A DNA stretch of 64,000 bases from Myxococcales bacterium. Its GTDB lineage: Bacteria > Myxococcota_A > UBA9042. The notes beneath the pieces are model-generated. The model was not told the origin of the DNA and searched no databases. It saw only the letters and a program-made list of their open reading frames with translations. Positions 63,454-64,000 of the stretch are shown here, in pieces. Both the position numbers and the translations under genes were made by a program. How positions within the stretch are numbered: the stretch's first letter is position 1; the number at the start of each line of letters is the position of its first letter. The stretch is from NCBI GenBank assembly GCA_009692425.1, contig SHZF01000015.1, positions 1 to 64,000 on the forward strand. Reading direction: 5' to 3'.

Positions 63454-64000
63454 ATGCATTCGGATTCGCTGAGCTTTGCGCATCTCGACCGCCTGTGGGT
63501 GGTGGCGTTCGTCGTGGTCCTGTCTGTGTGGGCGACGGCACAGCACGCGGCCTTCGCGCGGGTGCTGGCGCGCATCGGCGACGGGCCCGCAGCACGCCGG
63601 CTGGTCGGCAACGTGTCGAGCACCAAGTCGGCGTGGAAGCTGGGCCTGTGGAGCGCCGGCCTCGTGTTGCTGGCGAGCGCCGTCTTGCAGCCGCGCTACG
63701 GCCTGCGGGAGACTGAGGTTTCAAACGCCGGCATCGACATCGTGCTGGCAGTCGATGCAAGCAAGTCGATGCTGGTCAAGGATGTCGTGCCCAACCGCCT
63801 GCAAGGGACGGTGCTCGAAGTCTCGGCCCTGCTGCAGCGCCTCCACGGAGGTCGCGTGGCACTCGTGCCCTTCGCCGGCATCCCCTTCGTGCAGTGCCCG
63901 CTGACGACGGATCACGAAGTGGTGCGGACCTACCTCGCCGACCTCAAACCCGAGGACGTGCCCGTCGGCGGCACGAACATCGGGCGCGCCCTCACGCTGG
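63454..64000 (+). CDS. BatB-like VWA-domain membrane protein (3' end outside window)
   Basis: The first 182 residues are visible: two N-terminal helices and the start of a VWA domain with A-V-D-A-S-K-S-M and G-G-T-N-I-G-R-A at the edge. This is the second VWA gene in the cluster, as is usual for BatA-BatB pairs. AAGGA lies six bases before the ATG. The rest of the gene, and any following TPR (BatC-like) gene, lies outside the window. Confidence 0.88.
   Translation, partial: MHSDSLSFAHLDRLWVVAFVVVLSVWATAQHAAFARVLARIGDGPAARRLVGNVSSTKSAWKLGLWSAGLVLLASAVLQPRYGLRETEVSNAGIDIVLAVDASKSMLVKDVVPNRLQGTVLEVSALLQRLHGGRVALVPFAGIPFVQCPLTTDHEVVRTYLADLKPEDVPVGGTNIGRALTL

Overview
The window is a GC-rich bacterial chromosome segment, tightly packed with genes and with strongly GC-biased third codon positions. 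It reads as a Gram-negative (LolCDE, BamA, C-terminal-Phe beta-barrel, many lipoproteins) aerobe. Giant Cys-rich lipoproteins with C-x-D-G-N-x-C-T repeats, RCC1 propeller lipoproteins, formylglycine-generating-enzyme-like lipoproteins and the lysS-lolCE-lolD-bamA order point to Myxococcota or a related former deltaproteobacterial lineage. This placement is inference: no rRNA is present, only one tRNA-Pro(GGG).

Layout. 1-4785 (-): the N-terminal ~1595 residues of a giant lipoprotein in which beta-sandwich modules alternate with Cys-rich repeats; it runs off the left edge. 5180-7076 (+): an exported LEA-like 11-mer repeat protein and an outer-membrane beta-barrel. 7133-17243 (-): DEAH helicase, then the overlapping chain lysS > lolC/E > lolD > bamA, and tRNA-Pro. 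17320-19012 (-): fatty-acid hydroxylase and N-acetylmuramidase-like protein. 19221-24038 (+): GAF-GAF histidine kinase, FtsB/DivIC-like protein, and a SxtJ-like / carbamoyltransferase / DUF5989 cassette. 24103-27859 (-): the oxidative pentose phosphate operon zwf-pgl-gnd. 28050-29804: an unrecognised gene and a hyperacidic protein. 30087-41047 (+): an aa3-type oxidase locus holding heme O synthase, subunit II with fused cytochrome c, subunits I and III, subunit IV with fused cytochrome c, CtaG, a YtkA-like lipoprotein, a MauG-like di-heme protein, SCO, SURF1 and an FGE-like lipoprotein. 41052-43093 (+): HAD phosphatase and lipase. 43218-53202 (+): three large exported proteins (Cys-rich stalk plus RCC1 propeller, fibrinogen-like, double RCC1 propeller). 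53272-58363: dienoyl-CoA-reductase-like SDR, degraded antitoxin, SRPBCC protein, class V aminotransferase, copper monooxygenase with an N-terminal heme site, Cys-rich fragment. 58593-64000 (+): a moxR-DUF58-BatD/RDD-BatA-BatB operon, cut at the right edge.

How genes work together. Start/stop overlaps indicate translational coupling in lysS-lol-bamA, SxtJ-carbamoyltransferase, ctaG to the FGE-like gene, SRPBCC-aminotransferase and the moxR/Bat operon. The oxidase locus is nearly self-sufficient: it encodes the core subunits, a heme A precursor enzyme, two copper-delivery factors and SURF1. It has the unusual property that two separate subunits each carry a covalent cytochrome c. The most unusual structural signal is the 1802-residue lipoprotein at 43218-48626. 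Its 45 Cys-rich motifs are organised into three consecutive blocks of exactly 882 bp (11 motifs each) and are followed by exactly seven RCC1 repeats. A downstream lipoprotein has fourteen RCC1-type repeats. Together with the module-swapped protein at 1-4785, this suggests a family of disulfide-ladder stalks carrying interchangeable globular heads on the cell surface.
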